Source: Snodgrassella alvi_G (GTDB lineage: Bacteria; Pseudomonadota; Gammaproteobacteria; Burkholderiales; Neisseriaceae). From it: DNA of 64,000 nucleotides. Location: NCBI GenBank assembly GCA_946478525.1, contig CAMLCH010000001.1, forward strand, positions 124,001-188,000, written 5' to 3'. The notes below the pieces were generated by a model that worked only from the letters and a program-made list of their open reading frames with translations, was not told the DNA's origin and searched no databases. Shown in pieces: positions 27,651 through 36,051 of the stretch; positions within the stretch are counted from its first letter, which is position 1, and each line of letters starts with the position of its first letter. Both the position numbers and the translations under genes were made by a program.

Positions 27651-29381
27651 ATGCATCATTCTTTTCCTTTAGTTGAAACTATTGTCGGTGGTTTATTTTT
27701 TGCTTTTATTTTAGGTTATGCCGCGCAAAAAATGCGTATGCCACCATTAGTTGGTTATTTATTGGCAGGTATCCTGGTCGGACCGTATACTCATGGATTC
27801 ACTGCCGATATGCATATTTCCCAACAATTAGCCGAATTAGGCGTAATCCTGCTGATGTTTGGAGTAGGTTTACATTTTTCATTTCGTGATTTATGGGTAG
27901 TAAAAAAAGTAGCTATTCCCGGTGCTTTGATTCAGATTGTTTTGGCTACTTTACTGGGTTGGAGCTTAGCATGGTTGGCTGGTTGGAGTTCTGGTGCTGG
28001 CATAGTATTTGGTCTTGCCTTATCCTGTGCTTCAACTGTTGTTTTAATGGCGGCATTACAGCGGTGGCACTTAGCAGATTCTAGTCAAGGGAGGATATCA
28101 ACTGGTTGGCTGATTGTTGAAGATATTGCTATGGTGTTTGTTTTGGTGATGATTCCGGCACTGGCACCACTGTTAGCAGGGACTGGGAATGTATCCAGTG
28201 CAGAAGTGATGTATTTATTGGGTAAAACCAGTGTCCAAATTATTGCATTTGTCGCAATAATGTTGTTATTGGGACGAAAAATCATTCCGTGGTCACTACA
28301 TAAAGTAGTCGGAACCGGTAATCCAGAGCTTTTCCGCTTGGCTGTCATTGCCATAGCTTTAGGTTGTGCGATTCTTGCAAACTATTTATTTGGCGTATCG
28401 TTTGCATTAGGTGCTTTTTTTGCCGGCACGATAATCAGTGAAACCAGCATGAATCATACCGCAGAAGAAGCTTCAGGCGGTTTGCGTGAATTTTTCACAG
28501 TATTGTTTTTTGTGTCAGTAGGCATGTTGTTTGACCCGAGCATCATCATTCGTCAACCTTTATTATTACTGGCAACTCTTTTGGTAGTGGTGTTTGGTAA
28601 GGGATTAGGTGCTTTTCTGATCGTTCGTTTACTTGGTTATCCAGTTCAGACTGCTTTAACCATTGCCGTAGCGTTGGCACAAATAGGTGAATTTTCATTC
28701 ATGATTGCCAGTTTAGGGACGGTATACAAAATTCTGCCTCAATTAGCCGGTGATTTAATCTTAGGTAGTGCACTGATTTCGATTGTTTGTAATCCTTTTC
28801 TTTTTGTATGGCTGAATCGTTATCTGCAAAAACAAACAAAATTGCACTGCGCTGAAACAACCCTGCCAAATGACAACAATGAATTGTTATCAACCAAACC
28901 TCACGCCAAAATAGCATCTCCAATTAAACCGGCATCTATTTATTTTGCTGATGAAAATATGGTTATGGCACCTGAAGTATCGGATCATACGGTATTGATT
29001 GGTGCAGGCCCAATTGGTCGGGAAATACTGCTACGTTTACAGGCACAACAACAGACAGTATATGTTCAGGAAAACAATCTGGATGTGGTGACACAATTAC
29101 GAGCTCAACAAATACCTGTTGCCTATGGTCATGCATTAGCAGATGGAATGCTGGAGGCAGTATTTATTGCCACTGCAAAAAATCTTGTCATTACTATTCA
29201 TAACCAAGCCGAAACCTTGGCTATTATAGAAGCGGCATTGATACAGAATCCACACCTAGAAATTACTGTGTTCAGTAATAGTGAGCAGCAAAAGCAGCAA
29301 TTAATTTTAGCCGGAGCCACCAAAGTTATCGATAGTCAAATAGTTTTGGCGGAAAGGTTGATGCAACAATGGTCACAATAA
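27651..29381 (+). CDS. ybaL: CPA2-family cation:proton antiporter with TrkA-N domain, YbaL-like
   Basis: A 576-aa protein. The first ~390 residues form about 12 membrane helices, beginning HHSFPLVETIVGG and containing PPLVGYLLAGILVGP and ELGVILLMFGVGLHF, very similar in form to E. coli YbaL and the KefB/KefC exporters. A cytoplasmic linker (about 400-440) leads to a Rossmann-type TrkA-N domain with the nucleotide motif GAGPIG (about 452). The likely role is K+ or other cation efflux coupled to protons and gated by a nucleotide. There is no KefF/KefG partner nearby. ATG at 27651 fits the family start. Confidence 0.93.
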   Translation: MHHSFPLVETIVGGLFFAFILGYAAQKMRMPPLVGYLLAGILVGPYTHGFTADMHISQQLAELGVILLMFGVGLHFSFRDLWVVKKVAIPGALIQIVLATLLGWSLAWLAGWSSGAGIVFGLALSCASTVVLMAALQRWHLADSSQGRISTGWLIVEDIAMVFVLVMIPALAPLLAGTGNVSSAEVMYLLGKTSVQIIAFVAIMLLLGRKIIPWSLHKVVGTGNPELFRLAVIAIALGCAILANYLFGVSFALGAFFAGTIISETSMNHTAEEASGGLREFFTVLFFVSVGMLFDPSIIIRQPLLLLATLLVVVFGKGLGAFLIVRLLGYPVQTALTIAVALAQIGEFSFMIASLGTVYKILPQLAGDLILGSALISIVCNPFLFVWLNRYLQKQTKLHCAETTLPNDNNELLSTKPHAKIASPIKPASIYFADENMVMAPEVSDHTVLIGAGPIGREILLRLQAQQQTVYVQENNLDVVTQLRAQQIPVAYGHALADGMLEAVFIATAKNLVITIHNQAETLAIIEAALIQNPHLEITVFSNSEQQKQQLILAGATKVIDSQIVLAERLMQQWSQ

Positions 29382-29662
29382 GTTATTCAACTTGAATAAT
29401 TATCTTTAAATGTTGATTTACTTAATAATTCAGATTTTATTTCAGGCTAAAATATCGGGACAGCACTATAATCATGTCATTCAAGATTTACCATCTGCTT
29501 AGGTTTGTTATAACAACAATGCTTTACAAATAAACAATTTTCTGCCAAGAATTTGTCTCTTTATGAGCAAGCCTAATGAAAATAATAGAGTAAGATAACA
29601 GCTATTTTCAATGTACAGTTTCTATCTTTAATCAGTGGTCATATACATTTTTAAAGTCAGCC

Positions 29663-30256
29663 ATGTTTAAAAAAATCAGTATAAACTACTTGGGTATGAT
29701 TATTGCGGTATTTATCAGTAATGTTTTATTGATGAACTATTTGTCTGCGAATCATTATCTTGATCAGTATATTTATGATCAAAATATGAGCGACCCATAT
29801 GAGGTAATGGGTTATGATATTAAAATATCTTTTATACTGTTTGCTATAGTAAATTTGGTTTATTTTGTAGTCAGCAAATTAAACAAGTTGAGCGAACTTC
29901 TTATTCTTATTATGCAGATTATTTTTAATTTCATAATTCTGGTTTCTTTTCCCAATAGCTCATATGTTCTTTCTGCTTATAATACCGTGGCCATAATAGC
30001 TTATATTATATTCATACTACAATATAGAAAAAGACAGAGTATTTATGCTATTTTAATACAATATGCGCTAATATTTGTTTTAATGATTATGTCATATATG
30101 AGTATATATGAAACAATTTTTGGCGTTTCTCGTTCCCCAATTGACTATACAGTAGCTAATACCCGGCTAAAAACATTTCTGAAAAGTACATTCTTTTTAT
30201 TAGTTTGTGCAGCAATGGTTCAGACAATTGGCTTTTTCAAAAAAAATCAAAAATAA
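29663..30256 (+). CDS. Orphan multi-helix membrane protein
   Basis: I do not recognise this 197-aa protein. It has about six predicted membrane helices (roughly 10-28, 52-71, 77-97, 101-120, 126-147, 173-190) and basic ends (MFKKIS and FKKNQK). The region after helix 1 (NHYLDQYIYDQNMSDPYEV) and that after helix 5 are the only sizeable loops. Codon use is even more A/T-rich than in its neighbours, suggesting either poor conservation or acquisition. It stands alone between ybaL and a 99-bp repeat-bounded sequence. The ATG at 29663 is the first start of the frame; the ribosome site is weak. Confidence 0.7.
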   Translation: MFKKISINYLGMIIAVFISNVLLMNYLSANHYLDQYIYDQNMSDPYEVMGYDIKISFILFAIVNLVYFVVSKLNKLSELLILIMQIIFNFIILVSFPNSSYVLSAYNTVAIIAYIIFILQYRKRQSIYAILIQYALIFVLMIMSYMSIYETIFGVSRSPIDYTVANTRLKTFLKSTFFLLVCAAMVQTIGFFKKNQK

Positions 30257-30378
30257 TTGTATATATCAATGTTTAAAAGTTAATGCACATTAATGGGCAG
30301 ATAAAATTTAATTATAATTACTATTTTATTGTTTGATTATTTAAAAATATAAAAATATATTTTTCATTATTACAAGTG

Positions 30379-30477
30379 AGCATTTTTCTACCTAATCTCA
30401 TAGTGGAAACATTTATTATTTTTAATAATAGTTTTTATTGAACTGCCGTTTTAGTAGGTTTCGAGTAGAAAAATGCT
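30379..30477. repeat. 99-bp sequence bounded by a 13-bp perfect inverted repeat
   Basis: AGCATTTTTCTAC (30379-30391) recurs inverted at 30465-30477, enclosing 73 bp. The arms do not extend further and no target duplication is evident. It could be a MITE-like remnant, the ends of a lost insertion element, or a long hairpin. The rest of the 30257-30620 gap is AT-rich with nothing else recognisable. Confidence 0.5.
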
Positions 30478-30620
30478 ATTTAATTAATAACTATATTTCA
30501 ATGACTAAGGTTTTAACTATTAATTCTTTAATCCTATATCAATATTGATTTAACGACTAATGACCATGAATAGATCACGAGACAGATATGCACTTGTGCA
30601 ATCATAAATCAAATTTTTTT

Positions 30621-31631
30621 CTATTTATTCATATTATTTATTCTTTGTGCTGCATCCAGCGCATAATAGGTGAGAATACCGTCCGCACCAGCGCGTTTAA
30701 AAGCAAGCAGGCTTTCCAATATCACTAAATCCGCCTCCAGCCAACCATTCTGAATAGCCGCTTGCAACATGGCATATTCACCTGATACTTGATAGGCATA
30801 GGTTGGCACAGCAAATTCGTCTTTAACACGACGGATAACATCCAGATAGGGTAAGCCTGGTTTGATCATTACCATGTCAGCACCTTCAGCGATATCCATT
30901 GCTACTTCATGTAATGCTTCATTGCTGTTGGCCGGATCCATCTGATAGGTGTATTTGTTGCTTTTACCAAGATTGCTTGCACTGCCCACAGCTTGACGAA
31001 AGGGACCGTAAAAAGCAGAGGCATATTTAGCAGAATAAGACATGATGCGAGTGTTAATATAGCCATTGCTTTCTAGAGCTTCACGGATAGCTGCAATGCG
31101 TCCATCCATCATATCGCTTGGAGAAACGATATCTATTCCGGCATCTGCATGAGAAAGGGTTTGTTTGATAATGGCTTCTATTGTTTCGTCGTTAAGTATG
31201 TAACCACTTTCATCTGGTATGCCGTCCTGACCGTGAGTCGTATAAGGGTCCAGTGCCTGATCAGCCATAATTCCTAGTTCTGGAAAGCGTGATTTTACCG
31301 CCCGAATCGCACGTTGGATAATGCCTTGCTCGTCCCATGCAGCACGTCCATCAGGTGTTTTAGAAGATGGATCTGGTACACCAAACAAGTCTATAACTGG
31401 AATTCCGGATGATAATGCTTGTTCGGCTACTTTTAATAATTCATCAATTGATAAACGATCGACTCCAGGCATTGATGCAACCGGAACACGACCTTTGGAT
31501 TCATGAACAAAAACAGGCAAAATAAGATCATCGGTTGTAAGTGTGTGTTCACGCATCATTCGCCGGGAAAAGTCATCATGACGCATCCGACGCATACGTG
31601 TATTAGGAACAAATCGGTTTGGCAAGTTCAT
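30621..31631 (-). CDS. hemB: Porphobilinogen synthase (delta-aminolevulinate dehydratase)
   Basis: Condenses two 5-aminolevulinates to porphobilinogen for heme synthesis. The 336-aa product has the two active-site lysines, Lys202 in SYSAKYASAFYGP and Lys257 in VMIKPGLPYLD. The metal region reads ALDPYTTHGQDG (126-137) in place of the zinc-binding cysteine cluster, so this is the Mg2+-dependent, non-zinc type known in Pseudomonas and Neisseria. ATG at 31631 follows AAGGA. A 12-bp hairpin lies in the leader just upstream of the ribosome site. Confidence 0.96.
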   Translation of the reverse strand: MNLPNRFVPNTRMRRMRHDDFSRRMMREHTLTTDDLILPVFVHESKGRVPVASMPGVDRLSIDELLKVAEQALSSGIPVIDLFGVPDPSSKTPDGRAAWDEQGIIQRAIRAVKSRFPELGIMADQALDPYTTHGQDGIPDESGYILNDETIEAIIKQTLSHADAGIDIVSPSDMMDGRIAAIREALESNGYINTRIMSYSAKYASAFYGPFRQAVGSASNLGKSNKYTYQMDPANSNEALHEVAMDIAEGADMVMIKPGLPYLDVIRRVKDEFAVPTYAYQVSGEYAMLQAAIQNGWLEADLVILESLLAFKRAGADGILTYYALDAAQRINNMNK

Positions 31632-31659
31632 GCTTGTAGTCCTTATTATCTGGAGTAAT

Positions 31660-31693
31660 TGAATAAAGCCGACATTGATGCCGGCTTTATTCA
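31660..31693. promoter_or_regulatory. Perfect 12-bp hairpin in the hemB leader
   Basis: TGAATAAAGCCG (31660-31671) and CGGCTTTATTCA (31682-31693) form a perfect stem with a 10-nt loop, ending 29 bp before the hemB start codon. There is no T-run on the minus strand. No gene upstream would need a terminator here, so it may be a leader structure or the relic of a terminator. Confidence 0.55.
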
Positions 31694-31813
31694 GTTATTT
31701 TAGTGGGCAAATAAATTTAATTCGCACAATATTTTAATCTTTTTTGGTTATGACTACTAATATTTTTATATAGAAGGGTAATATTTTTAGGACGAATAGG
31801 TGTTATATGATAA

Positions 31814-32050
31814 ATTAATTATATTAAAATTGGTTATAAATCAATTTTTTATATTCTTTATTTTGCTTATGCAAATTCATTTTCAGTTTACTGGAATAAT
31901 GAAACAACACTGACTGAGAACGATATTATTGATGATAAGGGGCGTAGTTATTTGTGTTTCGATTATCCAATTACTCCGTTATCTATTTTTAGATTTAGTG
32001 GGTGGATTTTTTCTTGCTGTAAGGATAGGGGTAATGGTGATATTGTTTAA
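31814..32050 (+). pseudogene. Possible gene fragment lacking a standard start codon
   Basis: A frame open for 78 codons (31814-32050) has no ATG, GTG or TTG, yet reads like protein rather than random AT-rich sequence: a hydrophobic stretch (SIFYILYFAYANS), then a mixed polar part (VYWNNETTLTENDIIDDKG, RSYLCFDYPITPLSIF) and a Cys pair. The hydrophobic start with AYA|NS would fit a signal peptide cleavage site. It could be the 3' remnant of a gene for a small exported protein. No family recognised. Confidence 0.35.
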
Positions 32051-32423
32051 ATAAATCAGGCAATAAATCAACCTGATTTAAATATTAAATTGATAGCTTG
32101 TTCAAATAAATTGTGAATAAAATTCTCTTTGTATGCTGGGTTTTTATCATGTGGCATTATTTCTCAAATATTTATTAGCAAAATTAACTTTTAAATATGA
32201 TGGGATAAAGGTACTGTAACCAGATTAAAACTAACTATGCTGTGAATGATCTAAGTTTATGACAATGTGTTCATGAAACAATAAGCTAATAAAGATTTAT
32301 AAAAAATTTGCCATTATGCTATTTATAGCTCGGTGATAAATGTATAAAGTACAGCTTTACCAATGATGTTGATGTATTAATGCCGTTGGTGCCGGCAGTC
32401 AAGTTTAAATGTAGGGGGTGCGG

Positions 32424-33491
32424 ATGTCTATGCGTATGGACAAGTCCCAATTGTGTCAATGGCTTATTTTTATATTAACTGCATACATTTCTGGATATGT
32501 TTTAGAACAGGCAGCTATTCCGGCTGCATTGTTGTTAGGACCGATGGTGTGTGCCATCGTCATGGGTGTGTGTGGTGCCACAATCAGGGTTCCTAAAATT
32601 TGTTTCAGATACGGTCAAGGTTTAGTAGGTTTACTGATTGCCAATACCATCACTTTGCAGGTATTGACACAGGTTCTAACTCAGTGGGAATTGATGCTGT
32701 GTACAACACTGGTTACGCTTCTATTAAGTGTTGTGGTGGGGATATTGACGGTGCGTTTTGGTCGTTTACCCGGCACGACTGCAGCATGGGGGACATCTCC
32801 CGGAGGGGCAGCAGCTATGGTTGCGATGGCAGAAGATTATGGAGCAGATACCCGTGTGGTCGCTACTATGCAGTATATTCGGGTAATTTGCGTGATCTTG
32901 ATGGCTGCTCTGGTAAGTCATTTACTTAGCGGTAAAGCTTTTGTGTTAAGTAATAATTTAATCTCACCGAGTTCATTTTGGAGTCAGGCCATCAGCATTA
33001 ATATGTTGCTGACTATTACGGTATTAGTAATTGGTGTGTGGTTGGGTCGTTTTGTTCCCGCTGGAAGTTTACTTATGCCATTAATACTTGGTGTGGTATT
33101 ACATCTTTGTGGTCTGGTGCAGTTGGTATTGCCACATGAATTTATTGTGGTAGCTTATGGACTGTTGGGTGGATACATTGGTTTACGCTTTAATCGGGAA
33201 ACTTTACGCTATGTTATGTATGCCATGCCTGTGATGATTTCAGCTTCGATGTTTCTAATCATATTATGCGGTTTATCCGCACTCGGGGTTTCATATTGGA
33301 CCGGAGAGGATTATTTATCTGCATATCTGGCTACCAGTCCCGGTGGTTTAGACTCTTTATCCATTATTGCGCTGGACGTGCATGCCAATGTTGGCTTAGT
33401 GGTGGCGATGCAATCGCTGAGACTATTTACGGTAGTTTTGGTGGGACCAATACTGGCTAAGTTTATTGCACGATTTACAATTAGTAATTAG
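32424..33491 (+). CDS. AbrB-family membrane protein (DUF/pfam AbrB type)
   Basis: A 355-aa protein with about ten membrane helices arranged as two related halves, each with a GPM/SPGG-type motif: LLLGPMVCAIVMG and TSPGGAAAMVAMAEDYGAD in the first, ATSPGGLDSLSIIALD in the second. This duplicated pattern defines the membrane AbrB family, sometimes labelled ammonia monooxygenase or transcriptional regulator, though function is unknown and it is not the DNA-binding AbrB of Bacillus. ATG at 32424 has AGGGGG 5 nt upstream; GTG at 32418 and ATG at 32430 are alternatives. It stands alone. Confidence 0.82.
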   Translation: MSMRMDKSQLCQWLIFILTAYISGYVLEQAAIPAALLLGPMVCAIVMGVCGATIRVPKICFRYGQGLVGLLIANTITLQVLTQVLTQWELMLCTTLVTLLLSVVVGILTVRFGRLPGTTAAWGTSPGGAAAMVAMAEDYGADTRVVATMQYIRVICVILMAALVSHLLSGKAFVLSNNLISPSSFWSQAISINMLLTITVLVIGVWLGRFVPAGSLLMPLILGVVLHLCGLVQLVLPHEFIVVAYGLLGGYIGLRFNRETLRYVMYAMPVMISASMFLIILCGLSALGVSYWTGEDYLSAYLATSPGGLDSLSIIALDVHANVGLVVAMQSLRLFTVVLVGPILAKFIARFTISN

Positions 33492-33878
33492 ATTAATATG
33501 CTAAGAAAATAATTATTAATAGTACAGGTTGATAAATTTATTATTGCTGTCACTTATGAGAAAAATAGTATTTAGTGGGATTATTTTAAACTAATAGTTT
33601 ATAGTAGATGGGCAGGTGTTAAATTGTAATTATTCATTTTTTTTGCTGTTATATTCAAATATTATTTAAAATACAAATATTTATAATATGAAATTTACTA
33701 TCTAGTAAAATTTTTATTGATAACAGTGTTAGCAAATTTTTATTGAAAATCCATAATAATATTTTATTAATTCAGGATATAGTTTATTCAAATATTTTTT
33801 ATTATTATTAGTTCTATTAATAATAATTGCTTTACAGTATTTCAGATAATAAATGATTCTGAATTTGTGCTTGATTCG
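33492..33878. other. AT-rich intergenic region
   Basis: A 387 bp gap between convergent genes. It is extremely AT-rich with A/T runs; no gene, RNA or clear terminator hairpin was found. Confidence 0.5.
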
Positions 33879-34649
33879 TTAACAGGGGCGCTCTGCTTTG
33901 GGCGTTGCGTACCAATAACCAAGTCCCATAAAGACTACACCTGAAACGATATTACCTAAGGTAACCCATAATAAATTATGACCAATACCTATAACGGTAT
34001 AAGATTCACTGTGATTGCCAAACCATGATAAGGCAAATAAGGTCATATTTGCTATGCAATGTTCATAACCACAGGCGATGAAAGCGAATAAACACCACCA
34101 AATGGCAATAAATTTTGCTGCACCTTCAACTCGACATGTCATCCAGATAGCTAAACAAACGAGCCAGTTACAAAAGATACCACGAAAAAACAAAGCTTCA
34201 GCAGAGGCTGTTGTTTTGGCTAAGGCGACACTGTGTATGATGCTCGTATCTGAAAATAGTAATGGAGTGGCAGCATAGTAATATAAGGTTGCAACGAAAA
34301 TGGCGCCTAATAAATTGGCCAGCCAAGTTTGTGGCAGTACCAACCACATTTGCCATTGAGTAATTTCTTTACACTTTAGACCAAAAGTTAAATACATGGT
34401 ATGGCCAGTGAATAATTCAGAACCGGCAATGACCACCAGAGTTAACGCAATTCCAAAGGTGGCACCCATGACTAAAGGTCTTAATGCTGGCTCGAGCAGA
34501 TTGCCAAGAGTAAAAATCAGGATAATACCAAGACCTATATAAGCTCCTGCCATAGCCGCGCTGAGCCAAAAGCTAATGGGATTTGATTTTGCTAAACGAA
34601 CGATACGCACAGCATTAGCTGCACATTGGGTTATGGTCTCGCTATACAT
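33879..34649 (-). CDS. nirC: Formate/nitrite transporter family, NirC-like
   Basis: A 256-aa pentameric channel-type transporter with six membrane helices. The FNT motifs are visible: GAYIGLGIIL in helix 1, AGSELFTGH in the first re-entrant loop region, RGIFCNWLVCLAIWM in helix 4, and CGYEHCIANMT with the central His in the second broken helix. NirC moves nitrite across the inner membrane; FocA-type formate transport cannot be fully excluded. No nitrite reductase gene is nearby. Confidence 0.87.
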   Translation of the reverse strand: MYSETITQCAANAVRIVRLAKSNPISFWLSAAMAGAYIGLGIILIFTLGNLLEPALRPLVMGATFGIALTLVVIAGSELFTGHTMYLTFGLKCKEITQWQMWLVLPQTWLANLLGAIFVATLYYYAATPLLFSDTSIIHSVALAKTTASAEALFFRGIFCNWLVCLAIWMTCRVEGAAKFIAIWWCLFAFIACGYEHCIANMTLFALSWFGNHSESYTVIGIGHNLLWVTLGNIVSGVVFMGLGYWYATPKAERPC

Positions 34650-34740
34650 ATTTATATAAACTTTGAAGCTAAAAATTTTCGCTGTAGGATGTAGCTGGAA
34701 TGAAATGATTGGAGCGTGATTTTACTTTATAATGAATGAT

Positions 34741-34769
34741 AAAAAATTGAGCATAATGCTCAATTTTTT
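34741..34769 (-). terminator. Intrinsic terminator of the mscS-nudB-endonuclease operon
   Basis: An inverted repeat (GAGC/GCTC core extended by AAAAAATT and AATTTTTT arms) lies 53 bp beyond the endonuclease stop on the minus strand, with a long T-tract in that direction. Confidence 0.8.
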
Positions 34770-34821
34770 TATGTTTTTTTAAGATTTTGTACGCAAAAAA
34801 GTAAATTTTTTTTACTAATTA

Positions 34822-35568
34822 TTATTTGGGCTCAATAATAGCATATAAGGGTAAATGATCAGATAGTTTTTGCCAGGGCAGGCCCTTGAGTGGTTTAGCT
34901 GTCAGAATGTTGAGGTGACGGGTAAAGATACGATCCAGACTAAGCAAAGGCAGTCTGGATGGAAAAGTTTTGGGTGCTTTGCGATAACCATTAAAAGCAT
35001 CAGTCATATCTATTCGCAGACCAAGATTTTCCTGAGACCGCTTACGCCAGTCATTAAAATCACCTGCCAATATCAGCGGACTATTCGGATCTATTTCTGT
35101 TTGTATATATCTCATAATTATTTGATACTGTTTTTTGCGATCTGGCTCTAGCAAATTAAGATGGGCGCATAGGCAAACCAATGGTTGCTGCCAGTGGGGT
35201 GGTTGAATCTCACAATGCAACATGCCACGCTGTTCTCTGACATTAACACTAATATCAAGATTATGCACAGTGGTGATTGGGTATTTACTTAAGATGGCGT
35301 TGCCGTGATCGCGATATTTATACTGGGCATTGCGTCCATAACTAATATGGTAAGCCATGTGCTCACTTAATATTTGGTAATGTGGCTGTTGTGGAAAATT
35401 AGCAATAGTATCGGCTCGTTTAATATTTTCGCCCTGTACTTCCTGCAAAAAGAGAATATCAGGCGATAGTTGCTGTAATGCGGTAGCCATTTGGAAAAGC
35501 TGTACTTTTAGATTTAGTGCAGACATGCCTTTATGGATGTTATAGGTGGCAATGGTTATTGTATTCAT
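34822..35568 (-). CDS. Endonuclease/exonuclease/phosphatase family protein
   Basis: A 248-aa EEP-fold metal-dependent phosphoesterase. Signatures are ATYNIHKG at the N-terminus, LQEVQ with the metal Glu, HLNLLEPDR, the AGDFNDWR motif, and the C-terminal SDHLPLYA with the catalytic Asp-His pair. The natural substrate (DNA, phospholipid or nucleotide) is not evident. ATG at 35568 (MNTITIATYN) is the family start; the longer open frame upstream overlaps nudB and is not coding. It is last in an mscS-nudB-endonuclease operon, 26 bp after nudB. Confidence 0.88.
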   Translation of the reverse strand: MNTITIATYNIHKGMSALNLKVQLFQMATALQQLSPDILFLQEVQGENIKRADTIANFPQQPHYQILSEHMAYHISYGRNAQYKYRDHGNAILSKYPITTVHNLDISVNVREQRGMLHCEIQPPHWQQPLVCLCAHLNLLEPDRKKQYQIIMRYIQTEIDPNSPLILAGDFNDWRKRSQENLGLRIDMTDAFNGYRKAPKTFPSRLPLLSLDRIFTRHLNILTAKPLKGLPWQKLSDHLPLYAIIEPK

Positions 35569-35594
35569 AATTGTAATTGCGAGTGAGCAAAATA

Positions 35595-36044
35595 TTACCA
35601 GTGATGAGGTAGTTGAATTAGGGCTTGTTGGTTGGAAGGTGAAAAAACCATTTCGATGGCTTCTTCCCGTGTATACCAGCCATATTGTAAATGTTCTTGT
35701 GCTGATAGCTCTATATTGCAATCGCTCCGAACACAAACGGAAAAAACATGCTCGGTATTATGGGTAACACCGGGGGCATAGCGATGACGCCAGTAGGCGT
35801 AAATTTCGTATTCGTTGGTTTGCTGCCAGTCTTGAATCGCATCTGCTGTGACACAGATTCCCGTTTCTTCTGCGACTTCACGCTGGGCTGTTTGCAATAA
35901 ACTTTCACCGGCTTCCAGACTGCCGGTAACAGATTGCCAGAAACCGGGTTTATCGGCCCTTTCCAGCAGCAGGATTTGTTGCTGATCGTTATAAATAATG
36001 ACCAGTACCGATATGGGTTGTTTGTAATGTTTTGTTTTAGTCAT
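35595..36044 (-). CDS. nudB: Dihydroneopterin triphosphate diphosphatase (Nudix)
   Basis: A 149-aa Nudix hydrolase that removes pyrophosphate from dihydroneopterin triphosphate in folate synthesis. The Nudix box spans residues 41-63 (GSLEAGESL...REVAEETGI) with all conserved residues. The N-terminal PISVLVIIYN, the FWQSVTGS motif and YRHRYAPGV-like WRHRYAPGV segment match NudB rather than MutT. ATG at 36044 (MTKTKHYK) lies 7 bp after the mscS stop codon, indicating an operon. Confidence 0.92.
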   Translation of the reverse strand: MTKTKHYKQPISVLVIIYNDQQQILLLERADKPGFWQSVTGSLEAGESLLQTAQREVAEETGICVTADAIQDWQQTNEYEIYAYWRHRYAPGVTHNTEHVFSVCVRSDCNIELSAQEHLQYGWYTREEAIEMVFSPSNQQALIQLPHHW

Positions 36045-36051
36045 GTGGTCG

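Larger units (their letters stand above)
31632..32423. other. Intergenic region between hemB and AbrB-type gene
   Basis: A 792 bp gap between divergent genes. It holds the hemB leader hairpin (31660-31693) and the possible gene fragment (31814-32050); the remaining ~370 bp before the AbrB-type gene is AT-rich with nothing else recognised. Confidence 0.5.

Noticed and set aside
33650..33850. Possible FNR-type operator near nirC
   Set aside because: No sequence close to TTGATnnnnATCAA could be found in the nirC upstream region; matches elsewhere are AT-rich chance.
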